The notes beneath the pieces were generated by a model that was given only the letters and a program-made list of their open reading frames with translations, had not been told where the DNA came from and did not search any database. Below are positions 8,137-15,397 of a stretch of 64,000 bases of DNA, piece by piece. Position 1 is the stretch's first letter. Each line of letters begins with the position of its first letter. Made by a program: the position numbers and the translations under genes. The stretch comes from Pseudoduganella lurida (lineage in GTDB: Bacteria > Pseudomonadota > Gammaproteobacteria > Burkholderiales > Burkholderiaceae_D), in the NCBI RefSeq assembly GCF_007830455.1, contig NZ_VLLB01000010.1, positions 124,001 through 188,000 of the forward strand, in the 5' to 3' direction.

Positions 8137-9216
8137 ATGAACCGTCGCAATCTGCTCGCAGTCACCCTGTCCGCCCTGCTGGGCGCCGCCGCATCTGTTC
8201 CGGCCCACGCTGCCGAACCGATGAAGGTGGGCTTCGTCTACATCGGCCCCGTCGGCGATGCCGGCTGGACCTATGCGCACGAACAGGGCCGCCTCGAAAT
8301 GGAGAAGGCGCTGGGCGGCAAGGTGAAGTCCACCTTCGTGGAAAACGTGCCGGAAGGCGCCGACTCGGAACGCGTGATCCGCAAGCTGGCCGCGGACGGC
8401 AACAAGCTGATCTTCACCACCTCGTTCGGCTACATGAACGCGACCGAGAAGGTGGCCAAGGCCTACCCGAACGTGGTGTTCCAGCACGCCACCGGCTTCA
8501 AGACATCGAAGAACATGGGCGCGTATGAATCGCGCCTGTTCGAAGGCTCCTACCTGCAGGGCATCATCGCCGGCAAGATGACGAAGACGAACACGATCGG
8601 CATGGTCGGCTCGTTCCCCGTACCGGAGGTGATCCGCAACATCAACGCGTTCACGCTGGGCGCGCAGAGCGTGAACCCGAAGATCAAGACGAAGGTCATC
8701 TGGGTGAGCAGCTGGTATGACCCGGCCAAGGAACGCCAGGCCGCCGAGACGCTGATCGCGCAGGGCGCGGACGTACTGACGCAGAACACCGATTCCCCGG
8801 CCACGCTGCAGGTGGCGCAGGAAAAGGGCAAGTTCGCGTTCGGCTGGGATTCGGACATGCAGCGCTTCGCACCGAAAGCCCACCTGACGGCCAGCACCAA
8901 CCAGTGGGGCGGCTACTACACGGAAGTGGCGAAGGCCGTCATGGCCGGTACCTGGAAGACGGGCCACGTGCACGGTGGCCTGAAGGAAGGCATGGTGAAG
9001 ATGTCGCCATTGAACCCGGCCGTGCCGGCCGATGCGGCCAAGCTGTTCAACGACAAGAAGGCCGCGTTTGCCGCCGGTACGGCCGTGCCGTTCACGGGGC
9101 CGATCAAGGACCAGTCGGGCGCCATCAAGGTGGCCGCCGGCCAGCAGATGCCGCTCAAGGACCTGATGTCGATGAACTTCTACGTGCAGGGCGTGGAAGG
9201 CAGCATCCCGAAGTAA
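8137..9216 (+). CDS. BMP-family (BmpA/PnrA) nucleoside-binding protein of ABC importer
   Basis: 359 residues with a Tat/Sec-like signal peptide (MNRRNLLAVTLSALLGAAAS, cleavage after AHA about residue 25). The rest is a BMP-family periplasmic binding protein (motifs KVGFVYIGPVGDAGWTYAHE and AFGWDSDMQRFAP). PnrA/BmpA proteins bind purine nucleosides; related ones bind other ligands. It follows the Tsx-like gene by 16 nt. The permeases and ATPase are in the divergent operon, a split arrangement held together by shared operators. A strong terminator follows, so the downstream deaminase genes depend on read-through or their own promoter. Confidence 0.92.
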   Translation: MNRRNLLAVTLSALLGAAASVPAHAAEPMKVGFVYIGPVGDAGWTYAHEQGRLEMEKALGGKVKSTFVENVPEGADSERVIRKLAADGNKLIFTTSFGYMNATEKVAKAYPNVVFQHATGFKTSKNMGAYESRLFEGSYLQGIIAGKMTKTNTIGMVGSFPVPEVIRNINAFTLGAQSVNPKIKTKVIWVSSWYDPAKERQAAETLIAQGADVLTQNTDSPATLQVAQEKGKFAFGWDSDMQRFAPKAHLTASTNQWGGYYTEVAKAVMAGTWKTGHVHGGLKEGMVKMSPLNPAVPADAAKLFNDKKAAFAAGTAVPFTGPIKDQSGAIKVAAGQQMPLKDLMSMNFYVQGVEGSIPK

Positions 9217-9233
9217 GCCTTTCATGAAGTACG

Positions 9234-9262
9234 CGGGACCGTGCGCGGTCCCGTTTTTTTTT
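9234..9262 (+). terminator. Terminator after BMP binding protein
   Basis: An 8-bp perfect GC-rich stem CGGGACCG (9234-9241) / CGGTCCCG (9246-9253), loop TGCG, followed by nine T residues. It lies only 10 nt before the next start codon, so it probably sets the ratio of binding protein to deaminase mRNA and is not a full stop. Confidence 0.9.
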
Positions 9263-9271
9263 TGCGATGCC

Positions 9272-10687
9272 ATGACTGAAAAACGCCTATACCTGCGCCA
9301 TGCGGACGTGCTGGCCACCGTCGATCCGCAGGGCCGCGAGATCGCCGACGGCGCGCTGCTCACCGACGGTCCGCGCATCCTGAAGATCGGCACGACGGCC
9401 GAGCTGGATGCGTGGATCGCGGCCGATCCGACCCGTGCACCCACGCGCACGATCGACCTGCGCGGCTGCGTCGTCACGCCCGGCCTGGTGAACTGCCACC
9501 ACCATATGTACCAGTCGCTCACACGCGCGATCGGCACGGGCCGCGGCCTGAAGCTGTTCGACTGGCTGAAGATGCTGTACCGCGTGTGGGCCGGCCTGAC
9601 GCCCGACGGCGTGCGGGTCAGCACGCGCACCGCGCTGGCCGAGCTGCTGCTGTCCGGCGCCACCACGGTCGCCGATCACCTGTACCTGTTCCCGAACGGC
9701 TGCCGTCTCGACGACGAGATCGATGCGGCCATCGGCATGGGCGTGCGCTTCCATCCCACGCGCGGCAGCATGAGCGTGGGCGAATCGGCCGGCGGCCTGC
9801 CGCCCGACACGCTCGTGGAACGGGAGGACTTCATCCTGGCCGACTCGCAGCGGCTCATCGAGCGCTGGCACGATCCGGAACCGCTGTCGATGCTGCGCAT
9901 GGGCCTCGCGCCGTGTTCGCCGTTCAGCGTGAGCACGGACCTGATGCGGCAGTCGGCCGTGCTGGCGCGCAGCTACCGCCGCGTAGGCCTGCACACGCAC
10001 CTGGCCGAGACGCTGGACGAGGACCGCTACTGCCGCGAGCTGTTCGGCATGGGCCCGCTGGCGTATGCCGAATCGGTCGGCTGGCTGGGGCCCGACGTCT
10101 GGTTCGCCCACATGGTGCATCCCGGTGCGGACGGTATCGCGAAGATGGCCCACACCTGCTCCGGCGTCTGCCACTGCCCGAGCAGCAATATGATCCTGGC
10201 CTCCGGCATTGCACCGGTGCGCGAGATGATCGATGCCGGCGTGCGCGTCGGCCTCGGTGTCGACGGCTCGGCCAGCAACGACGGCAACCACATGCTGGGC
10301 GAGGTGCGCCAGGCGATGCTGCTGCAGCGCGTGGGCTGGCCCGGCTTCGAGTCCGATGCTTCCCGCTTCTCCGCGCGCGAAGCCCTGAAGCTGGCCACGC
10401 TGGGCGGCGCCCGCACGCTGGGCCGCGCGGACGATATCGGCAGCCTGGAAGAAGGCAAAGCCGCCGACATCGTCGCGTTCCGTGTCGATGGCCTCGCCCA
10501 TGCGGGTGGCCAGGGCGATGCGCTCGCCGCGCTGCTGACCTGTGCGCCGGCCGGTGCCTGGCTATCGGTGATCAATGGCCGCGTCGTCGTCGAGGATGCG
10601 CAGCTGGTCGGCGTGGACCTGCCGGCGCTCGTGCACGAACATAACGCGGTCAGCCGCCAGCTGCTGGTCAAGGCCGGCCTGGCGTAA
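9272..10687 (+). CDS. 8-oxoguanine deaminase-like amidohydrolase
   Basis: 471 residues, amidohydrolase superfamily. Metal ligands are visible: HxH in LVNCHHHMYQSLTRA, His in HTHLAETLDE, His in WFAHMVHPG, and Asp in LGVDGSASND. The combination of SLTRA, HYLFP-like DHLYLFP, LAPCSPFSV and CHCPSSNM is that of the 8-oxoguanine deaminases (EC 3.5.4.32, Pseudomonas type), which convert 8-oxoguanine to uric acid; related enzymes deaminate guanine or isocytosine. I start at 9272 (MTEKRLYL), since the longer frame would translate the terminator. It sits in the purine uptake locus and supplies the catabolic step. Exact substrate needs assay. Confidence 0.85.
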   Translation: MTEKRLYLRHADVLATVDPQGREIADGALLTDGPRILKIGTTAELDAWIAADPTRAPTRTIDLRGCVVTPGLVNCHHHMYQSLTRAIGTGRGLKLFDWLKMLYRVWAGLTPDGVRVSTRTALAELLLSGATTVADHLYLFPNGCRLDDEIDAAIGMGVRFHPTRGSMSVGESAGGLPPDTLVEREDFILADSQRLIERWHDPEPLSMLRMGLAPCSPFSVSTDLMRQSAVLARSYRRVGLHTHLAETLDEDRYCRELFGMGPLAYAESVGWLGPDVWFAHMVHPGADGIAKMAHTCSGVCHCPSSNMILASGIAPVREMIDAGVRVGLGVDGSASNDGNHMLGEVRQAMLLQRVGWPGFESDASRFSAREALKLATLGGARTLGRADDIGSLEEGKAADIVAFRVDGLAHAGGQGDALAALLTCAPAGAWLSVINGRVVVEDAQLVGVDLPALVHEHNAVSRQLLVKAGLA

Positions 10688-10737
10688 TGCATTCCCGGAG
10701 CCTGGCGCTCCGGACACACCTACCTGAAGAGAACCCC

Positions 10738-11217
10738 ATGTCCCAACCCACCGAACGCGATCACCAGTTCCTCACCGACGTCCTCGCACTGGCCCAGCGC
10801 TCGCGCGACGAAGGCCACCATCCCTTCGCCGCGATCATCGCCGATGCCGATGGCCGCATCCTCGCGCAGGCGATGAACGCCTCGAGCAGCGACCGCACCG
10901 CGCACGCCGAAATGAACGCGCTGCGCCAGGCATCAATGCAATACAGCCCCGAGCAGCTGGCCGGCGCGACGATGTACACCAACGCCGAACCCTGCGCGAT
11001 GTGTTCGGGCGGCACCTACTGGAGCGGCGTGGGGCGGGTGGTGTATGCGATGTCCGAAAAAAGCCTGCTGGAGCTGACCGGCAGCGATCCGGAAAACCCG
11101 ACCTTGTCGCTGCCGTGCCGCGACGTGTTCGCCGCCGGGCAGCGGCCGACCGAAGTCATCGGACCGCTGCGCGAGGAGGAGGCGCGCAAGGCGCATGAGG
11201 GGTTCTGGAGGAAGTGA
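10738..11217 (+). CDS. Zinc-dependent nucleobase/nucleoside deaminase (CDA fold)
   Basis: 159 residues, cytidine/deoxycytidylate deaminase-like fold. The zinc site is complete: TAHAEMNAL (His and catalytic Glu) and EPCAMCSG (two Cys). The family includes guanine deaminase GuaD, tRNA adenosine deaminase TadA and plant-type cytosine deaminases. The start at 10738 has GAAGAG 8 nt upstream and is 50 nt after the 8-oxoguanine deaminase stop. Together the two genes would deaminate purines imported by the locus, so a guanine-type substrate is a reasonable guess, but it is inference. Confidence 0.85.
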   Translation: MSQPTERDHQFLTDVLALAQRSRDEGHHPFAAIIADADGRILAQAMNASSSDRTAHAEMNALRQASMQYSPEQLAGATMYTNAEPCAMCSGGTYWSGVGRVVYAMSEKSLLELTGSDPENPTLSLPCRDVFAAGQRPTEVIGPLREEEARKAHEGFWRK

Positions 11218-11407
11218 GCGGCGGTTCCTGATGGCGGGTTTTCGCCGGGACGCAAGACAGCGAGGTGTTTATTGCCGTTGACGCTCACCGGCTGCTTGAC
11301 ACCACACAATCGACAGGATTTTCAACCCAGCACAATGACCCTTCCCACTTTGGCGGAGGGTCTCATGGCCATGCAAATGAATGTCCACATGCTGCTCCGG
11401 AGTTGAC

Positions 11408-11785
11408 ATGCGAATGCCACTATTCATGCTGATCTGGGGTGCGATGGGCGTTTGGCCATCCATGCAAGCGAGGGAAAGCACCGTCGCCTATAGGCCACTG
11501 CAAGCAACCTACTCGATTTATGCAGGAGAAGTTCCTGAACGAAAACCACCGACAGATAGTGATCGCAAGCTTGCAATTGCTATTGATGGAAAATCCGCAA
11601 AGGATATCTTTGAATCAATTGGACCGGACGTGCATCCAACGTGCAGTGAACAAGCGGGCAATCGCGACCGTCGCAAGGGGAATCTGATGTGTACATACAA
11701 TGCGCACGGTCCAGCGCAAGGCTACCGTTGCTGGATCGGCGTGAACTTGAAGACCGGTACGAGTATCCCTGCCATCACATGCTAA
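11408..11785 (+). CDS. Small exported Cys-containing protein, function unknown
   Basis: 125 residues. It opens with a plausible signal peptide (MRMPLFMLIWGAMGVWPSMQA) and the mature part has four cysteines, ending NLKTGTSIPAITC. The GGAG box 5 nt before the ATG at 11408 decides the start. The C-terminal half (IGPDVHP, NRDRRKGNLMCTYN, IGVNLKTGTSI) resembles short uncharacterised periplasmic proteins of Xanthomonas and Lysobacter type, from memory only. Local base composition is clearly poorer in GC than the neighbours, which suggests acquisition. No operon partner. Confidence 0.6.
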   Translation: MRMPLFMLIWGAMGVWPSMQARESTVAYRPLQATYSIYAGEVPERKPPTDSDRKLAIAIDGKSAKDIFESIGPDVHPTCSEQAGNRDRRKGNLMCTYNAHGPAQGYRCWIGVNLKTGTSIPAITC

Positions 11786-11862
11786 CTCAAGGCAAGCAAA
11801 AGGTCGTTCTTCGCTCTGCGGTACTGTGGCGAAGGCCGATTCTTGTGATGGTCTAGTTTGCC

Positions 11863-12276
11863 ATGACACTTGCAGCCCGAGCGGACGGTCTGTCAACCCG
11901 GCGCCATGCCGTCGATCCGGCAATGGATGTGATGGCGCAGTGCGACGAGTTTTCCCAAGCAGCCATACGCGCCTGCCTGACCCGGAAGGCTGACGAGAGC
12001 TCGAAAGCCCTGGCGGCCGCAGAAAAAAAATTCGCTGCGGCCCTGCAGCAGTGGGATGAGGAACCGAAATACATTACGCAATCGCTAGCAAGACTTCAGG
12101 CGTCACGCAAGGCATTTCACACGTACAGGAAAGCGCATTGCGGCTTCGTCTCGTCACTTGGCGGTGGTGCGATTCTGAATGCACTGGAATTGCGGCGACT
12201 GTCGTGCGAGTTTGCCTTGAACACGGAACGGACGCGATATCTGCAAAGCCTGGAGCGAAGGTTCGTTGCCCGCTGA
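11863..12276 (+). CDS. LprI-like (DUF1311) domain protein lacking a signal peptide, possibly decayed
   Basis: 137 residues. From about residue 24 it matches the lysozyme-inhibitor LprI N-terminal type domain: MAQCDEFSQAAIRACL, a Lys/Ala-rich helix, then AHCGFVSSLGGGAI and ELRRLSCEFAL with the conserved cysteines. Such proteins are exported, yet an in-frame TAG at 11854-11856 prevents any upstream extension and the first 20 residues are not hydrophobic. Either the secretion signal has been lost (decayed gene) or the family member is cytoplasmic. It lies in the same low-GC stretch as the preceding orphan gene and runs convergently towards ung. Confidence 0.55.
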   Translation: MTLAARADGLSTRRHAVDPAMDVMAQCDEFSQAAIRACLTRKADESSKALAAAEKKFAAALQQWDEEPKYITQSLARLQASRKAFHTYRKAHCGFVSSLGGGAILNALELRRLSCEFALNTERTRYLQSLERRFVAR

Positions 12277-12302
12277 CTAACGGCTCCCTGACAGGCGGAC
12301 TT

Positions 12303-12965
12303 TCACCCCCACGCGATCGGCGCCTGCCCGTTCGCCTGCAAATACGCATTCGCCTTTGAAAACGGCTTGCTGCCAAAGAAGCCCTTGTGCGCAGCGAAAG
12401 GCGACGGGTGCGGCGAAGTGAGCACCAGGTGCTTCGTCGTGTCGATCAGCTCCTTCTTCTTGATCGCGTAGGCGCCCCACAGGATGAACACGAGGTGCTC
12501 GCGCTCCTCCGACAGCGTGCGGATCGCGCTGTCCGTGAACGTTTCCCAGCCCTTGCCCGCGTGCGAGCCGGCTTCGCGGGCGCGCACCGTCAGCACGGCG
12601 TTCAGCAGGAACACGCCCTGCTCCGCCCAGTCCGACAGATCGGTCTGCGTGCGCTGCACGCCGGTGTCGCTGGCCAGCTCCTTGAAGATGTTCTGCAGGC
12701 TGGGCTGGGCGCGGTTGCCGTCCGGGACAGAGAAGCAGAAGCCCATCGCCGCGCCGGGCGTGTGGTACGGGTCCTGGCCCAGGATCACGACTTTGACCTT
12801 GTCGAATGGCGTGAGGTCGAACGCGCGGAAAATCTGCTTGCCGGGCGGGCAGCACTGGGCGGCAGCATATTCGGCGCGCACGAAGTCGGTAAGCTCGGTC
12901 CAGTAGGGCTTGTCGAACTCGGCTTGCAGGTGGGACTTCCAGGAGGCTTCGATATGGACGGTCAT
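12303..12965 (-). CDS. ung: Uracil-DNA glycosylase, family 1
   Basis: 220 residues, the usual UDG size. The water-activating motif GQDPYHTPGAAMGFCFSVP (Asp65, His68) and the leucine/intercalation loop HPSPFAAHKGFFGSKPFSKAN region are intact, as is LLNAVLTV. It removes uracil from DNA to start base-excision repair. It follows lipA on the same strand with a 70-nt gap. Confidence 0.97.
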   Translation of the reverse strand: MTVHIEASWKSHLQAEFDKPYWTELTDFVRAEYAAAQCCPPGKQIFRAFDLTPFDKVKVVILGQDPYHTPGAAMGFCFSVPDGNRAQPSLQNIFKELASDTGVQRTQTDLSDWAEQGVFLLNAVLTVRAREAGSHAGKGWETFTDSAIRTLSEEREHLVFILWGAYAIKKKELIDTTKHLVLTSPHPSPFAAHKGFFGSKPFSKANAYLQANGQAPIAWG

Positions 12966-13035
12966 GGTGGGGACAGATGTGAAAACGGCGGCATCGCAGC
13001 CGCCGTAACGAGACAGATTTCTGATGAGCTTAGAA

Positions 13036-14022
13036 TCAAACGGCCTGCAGCAGATCGTGCGCCTGCACGTCGGCGTGGTACGAGCTGCGCACCATCGCGC
13101 CCACGGCGGCGTGGCCGAAGCCCATCTTGTACGCTTCTTCCTCGAACATCTTGAACACGTCCGGATGCACGTAGCGGCGTACCGGCAGGTGGCTGTTCGA
13201 TGGCGCCAGGTACTGGCCGATCGTCAGCATGTCGATGTCGTGCTCGCGCATGTCGCGCATCACCTGCAGGATCTCCTCGTCCGTTTCGCCCAGGCCGACC
13301 ATCAGGCCGGACTTGGTCTTCACGTTCGGGTACATGGCCTTGAAGTCCTTCAGCAGCTTCAGCGAGTGCAGGTAGTCCGCGCCGGGGCGGGCTTCCTTGT
13401 ACAGGCGCGGCACCGTTTCCAGGTTGTGGTTCATCACGTCCGGCAGGCCGTCGGCAAAGATGTTCAGCGCCTTTTCCAGGCGGCCGCGGAAGTCCGGCAC
13501 CAGCACCTCGATCTGCGTGCGCGGGGACAGCGCCTTCGTCTTCGTGATGCACTCGACGAAGTGGCCGGCACCGCCGTCGCGCAGGTCGTCGCGGTCGACC
13601 GAGGTGATCACCACGTACGACAGGCGCAGCTTGGCGATCGTGTTCGCCAGGTTCTGCGGCTCATCGACATCCAGCGGGTCGGGACGGCCGTGGCCCACGT
13701 CGCAGAACGGGCAGCGGCGCGTGCACTTGTCGCCCATGATCATGAAGGTGGCCGTGCCCTTGCCGAAGCATTCGCCGATGTTCGGGCAGGACGCTTCCTC
13801 GCACACCGTCACCAGCTTGTTCTCGCGCAGGATGTCCTTGATCTCGTAGAAGCGGCTCGATGCCGATGCCGCCTTCACGCGGATCCAGTCCGGCTTCTTC
13901 AGGCGCTCCACCTGCTCGATCGGCACGATCTTGATCGGAATGCGCGACGTCTTGTTGGCGCCCTTCTGCTTCTCGCTGGGGTTGTAGGCAACGGCGGTGA
14001 CAGTGGTGTTCTCGATGGTCAT
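13036..14022 (-). CDS. lipA: Lipoyl synthase (radical SAM)
   Basis: 328 residues. The auxiliary iron-sulfur cluster motif CEEASCPNIGEC and the radical-SAM motif CTRRCPFC are both present, and the C-terminal RSSYHA ligand motif is intact. It inserts two sulfur atoms into octanoyl groups on lipoyl domains of 2-oxoacid dehydrogenases and GcvH. It starts 18 nt after lipB, in an order DUF493-lipB-lipA typical of beta- and gammaproteobacteria. Confidence 0.98.
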   Translation of the reverse strand: MTIENTTVTAVAYNPSEKQKGANKTSRIPIKIVPIEQVERLKKPDWIRVKAASASSRFYEIKDILRENKLVTVCEEASCPNIGECFGKGTATFMIMGDKCTRRCPFCDVGHGRPDPLDVDEPQNLANTIAKLRLSYVVITSVDRDDLRDGGAGHFVECITKTKALSPRTQIEVLVPDFRGRLEKALNIFADGLPDVMNHNLETVPRLYKEARPGADYLHSLKLLKDFKAMYPNVKTKSGLMVGLGETDEEILQVMRDMREHDIDMLTIGQYLAPSNSHLPVRRYVHPDVFKMFEEEAYKMGFGHAAVGAMVRSSYHADVQAHDLLQAV

Positions 14023-14040
14023 GGTGACTTTTCAAAAAAT

Positions 14041-14730
14041 TTAAGCGGCGGCGGACAGGGCGGCGTCCGCGCTCACGTCGAGCAGGCGGGCCAGTTCGTG
14101 GGCCAGCGCCAGCTGCACATCGGCCAGCGGCACGTTGGCGCCCATGCTGCGCATGTCGACCGTTTCCAGGCCGGCGTAGCCGCACGGATTGATCCAGGTG
14201 AACGGCGCCAGGTCCATCGCCACGTTCAGCGACACGCCGTGATAGGTGCAGCCGTTGCCGCGCACTTTCAGCCCCAGCGCGGCGATCTTGGCCCCCTTTT
14301 TGGGGCCCTCGGCGATGTAGATGCCGGGAGCGCCCTCGATGCGCTCACCCGCGAGATTATACGCCGCCAGCACATTGATGATGGCCTGCTCGATCTTCTG
14401 CACGAACTGCCGCGCATACAGCTTGCCGCCCGGCTTGTTGCGGCGCAGGTCCATCAGCAGGTAGATCACGACCTGGCCGGGGCCGTGGAAGGTGACCTCG
14501 CCGCCACGGTCCGTCTGCACCACCGGGATCTGCGTGGCGGCGCCCAGCAGGTGGCCGCGGTCCGCGCCCAGGCCCAGCGTATAGACGGGTGCGTGCTCGA
14601 CGATCCACAGCTCGTCCGGCGTGTCGACGGTGCGCGCATCGGTGAACGCGCGCATGGCGGCGAACGTGGCTTCGTAGTCGGCTGGACCGAGGTGGCGGAT
14701 GATCGCCGGTTCGGGGCGGGTGGTGGACAT
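14041..14730 (-). CDS. lipB: Octanoyl-ACP:protein octanoyltransferase
   Basis: 229 residues. Diagnostic motifs: RGGEVTFHGPGQVVIYLL, KIAALGLKV with the catalytic Lys, and the catalytic Cys in NPCGYAG. It transfers octanoate from ACP to lipoyl domains, the step before LipA. It is 83 nt downstream of the DUF493 gene and 18 nt upstream of lipA, all on the same strand. Confidence 0.98.
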   Translation of the reverse strand: MSTTRPEPAIIRHLGPADYEATFAAMRAFTDARTVDTPDELWIVEHAPVYTLGLGADRGHLLGAATQIPVVQTDRGGEVTFHGPGQVVIYLLMDLRRNKPGGKLYARQFVQKIEQAIINVLAAYNLAGERIEGAPGIYIAEGPKKGAKIAALGLKVRGNGCTYHGVSLNVAMDLAPFTWINPCGYAGLETVDMRSMGANVPLADVQLALAHELARLLDVSADAALSAAA

Positions 14731-14813
14731 GGGACTTCCGGCGGGGCTGCGTTGATCGGAGCCCTGCCATTATACGCGCCGTCTCCGGCGCCTGCTCAAG
14801 CGGCGGGCAGTGC

Positions 14814-15089
14814 CTACAGGACGATCTTGACCATCGGGTGGCCGGACAGCTCGGAGTACAGCGCATCGAGCTGCTCGCGGCTGGTGGCGCGCACCGTCAC
14901 GGTCAGGCCCGTGTAATTGCCGCCGGACGAAGGACGCACCTCGACCTTGCCTTCATGGAAAGTCGGATCGTGCTTCGTGATGACTTCGACGATCGTGACG
15001 GTGAACGCCTCATGCGTCGGGCCCATCACCTTGATCGGAAAGTCGCTCGGGTATTCGATGAGGGACTCTTTCGGAGGGATTGCAGCCAT
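14814..15089 (-). CDS. DUF493/YbeD-family protein
   Basis: 91 residues from the ATG at 15089 (MAAIPPKESLIEYPSDFPIKV), which has GGAA about 8 nt upstream; an in-frame ATG 36 nt further up gives an N-terminus not seen in the family. YbeD is a small ACT-like ferredoxin-fold protein of about 87 residues, usually placed directly upstream of lipB as here, and its precise role is unknown. The core motif VTVRATSREQLDALY is typical. Confidence 0.9.
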   Translation of the reverse strand: MAAIPPKESLIEYPSDFPIKVMGPTHEAFTVTIVEVITKHDPTFHEGKVEVRPSSGGNYTGLTVTVRATSREQLDALYSELSGHPMVKIVL

Positions 15090-15397
15090 GATGTTTTCCA
15101 GTCGGATCGGTAATGAAGCGGTCAATATTGGGTCGGGCTCGCGAATTCACAGTGTTCCGCGGCGCCATCCGTCATTTTAGCCAAATCGCCCCCGGTTGGC
15201 AGGTGCAAAAAAAAACCAGCCCGGAGGCTGGCGAAGAACTATTCAGTTGGAGAACCGGAATAGTCGGGACACTTGACACTCTACGGAGTGTACCGGTGCC
15301 CTGCTACGGCTTTGTGACAGGCGGTCGGAAAACCGGGATGGACGAGCGATATCCGGGAATGAAAGGGAGCGCCTCCTCCCGCCGCTCGACTCTGCCT
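15090..15397. other. Intergenic stretch with one terminator
   Basis: About 300 bp between the DUF493 gene and the FecR-type gene. Apart from the minus-strand terminator at 15207-15231, I see only a likely 3' untranslated region of the FecR gene and the DUF493 promoter region; no convincing ORF. Confidence 0.6.
15207..15231 (-). terminator. Terminator for the FecR/DUF6600 gene
   Basis: On the minus strand, stem CCAGCC/GGCTGG with loop TCCG followed by nine T residues. It lies about 165 nt after the FecR gene stop. Confidence 0.85.
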
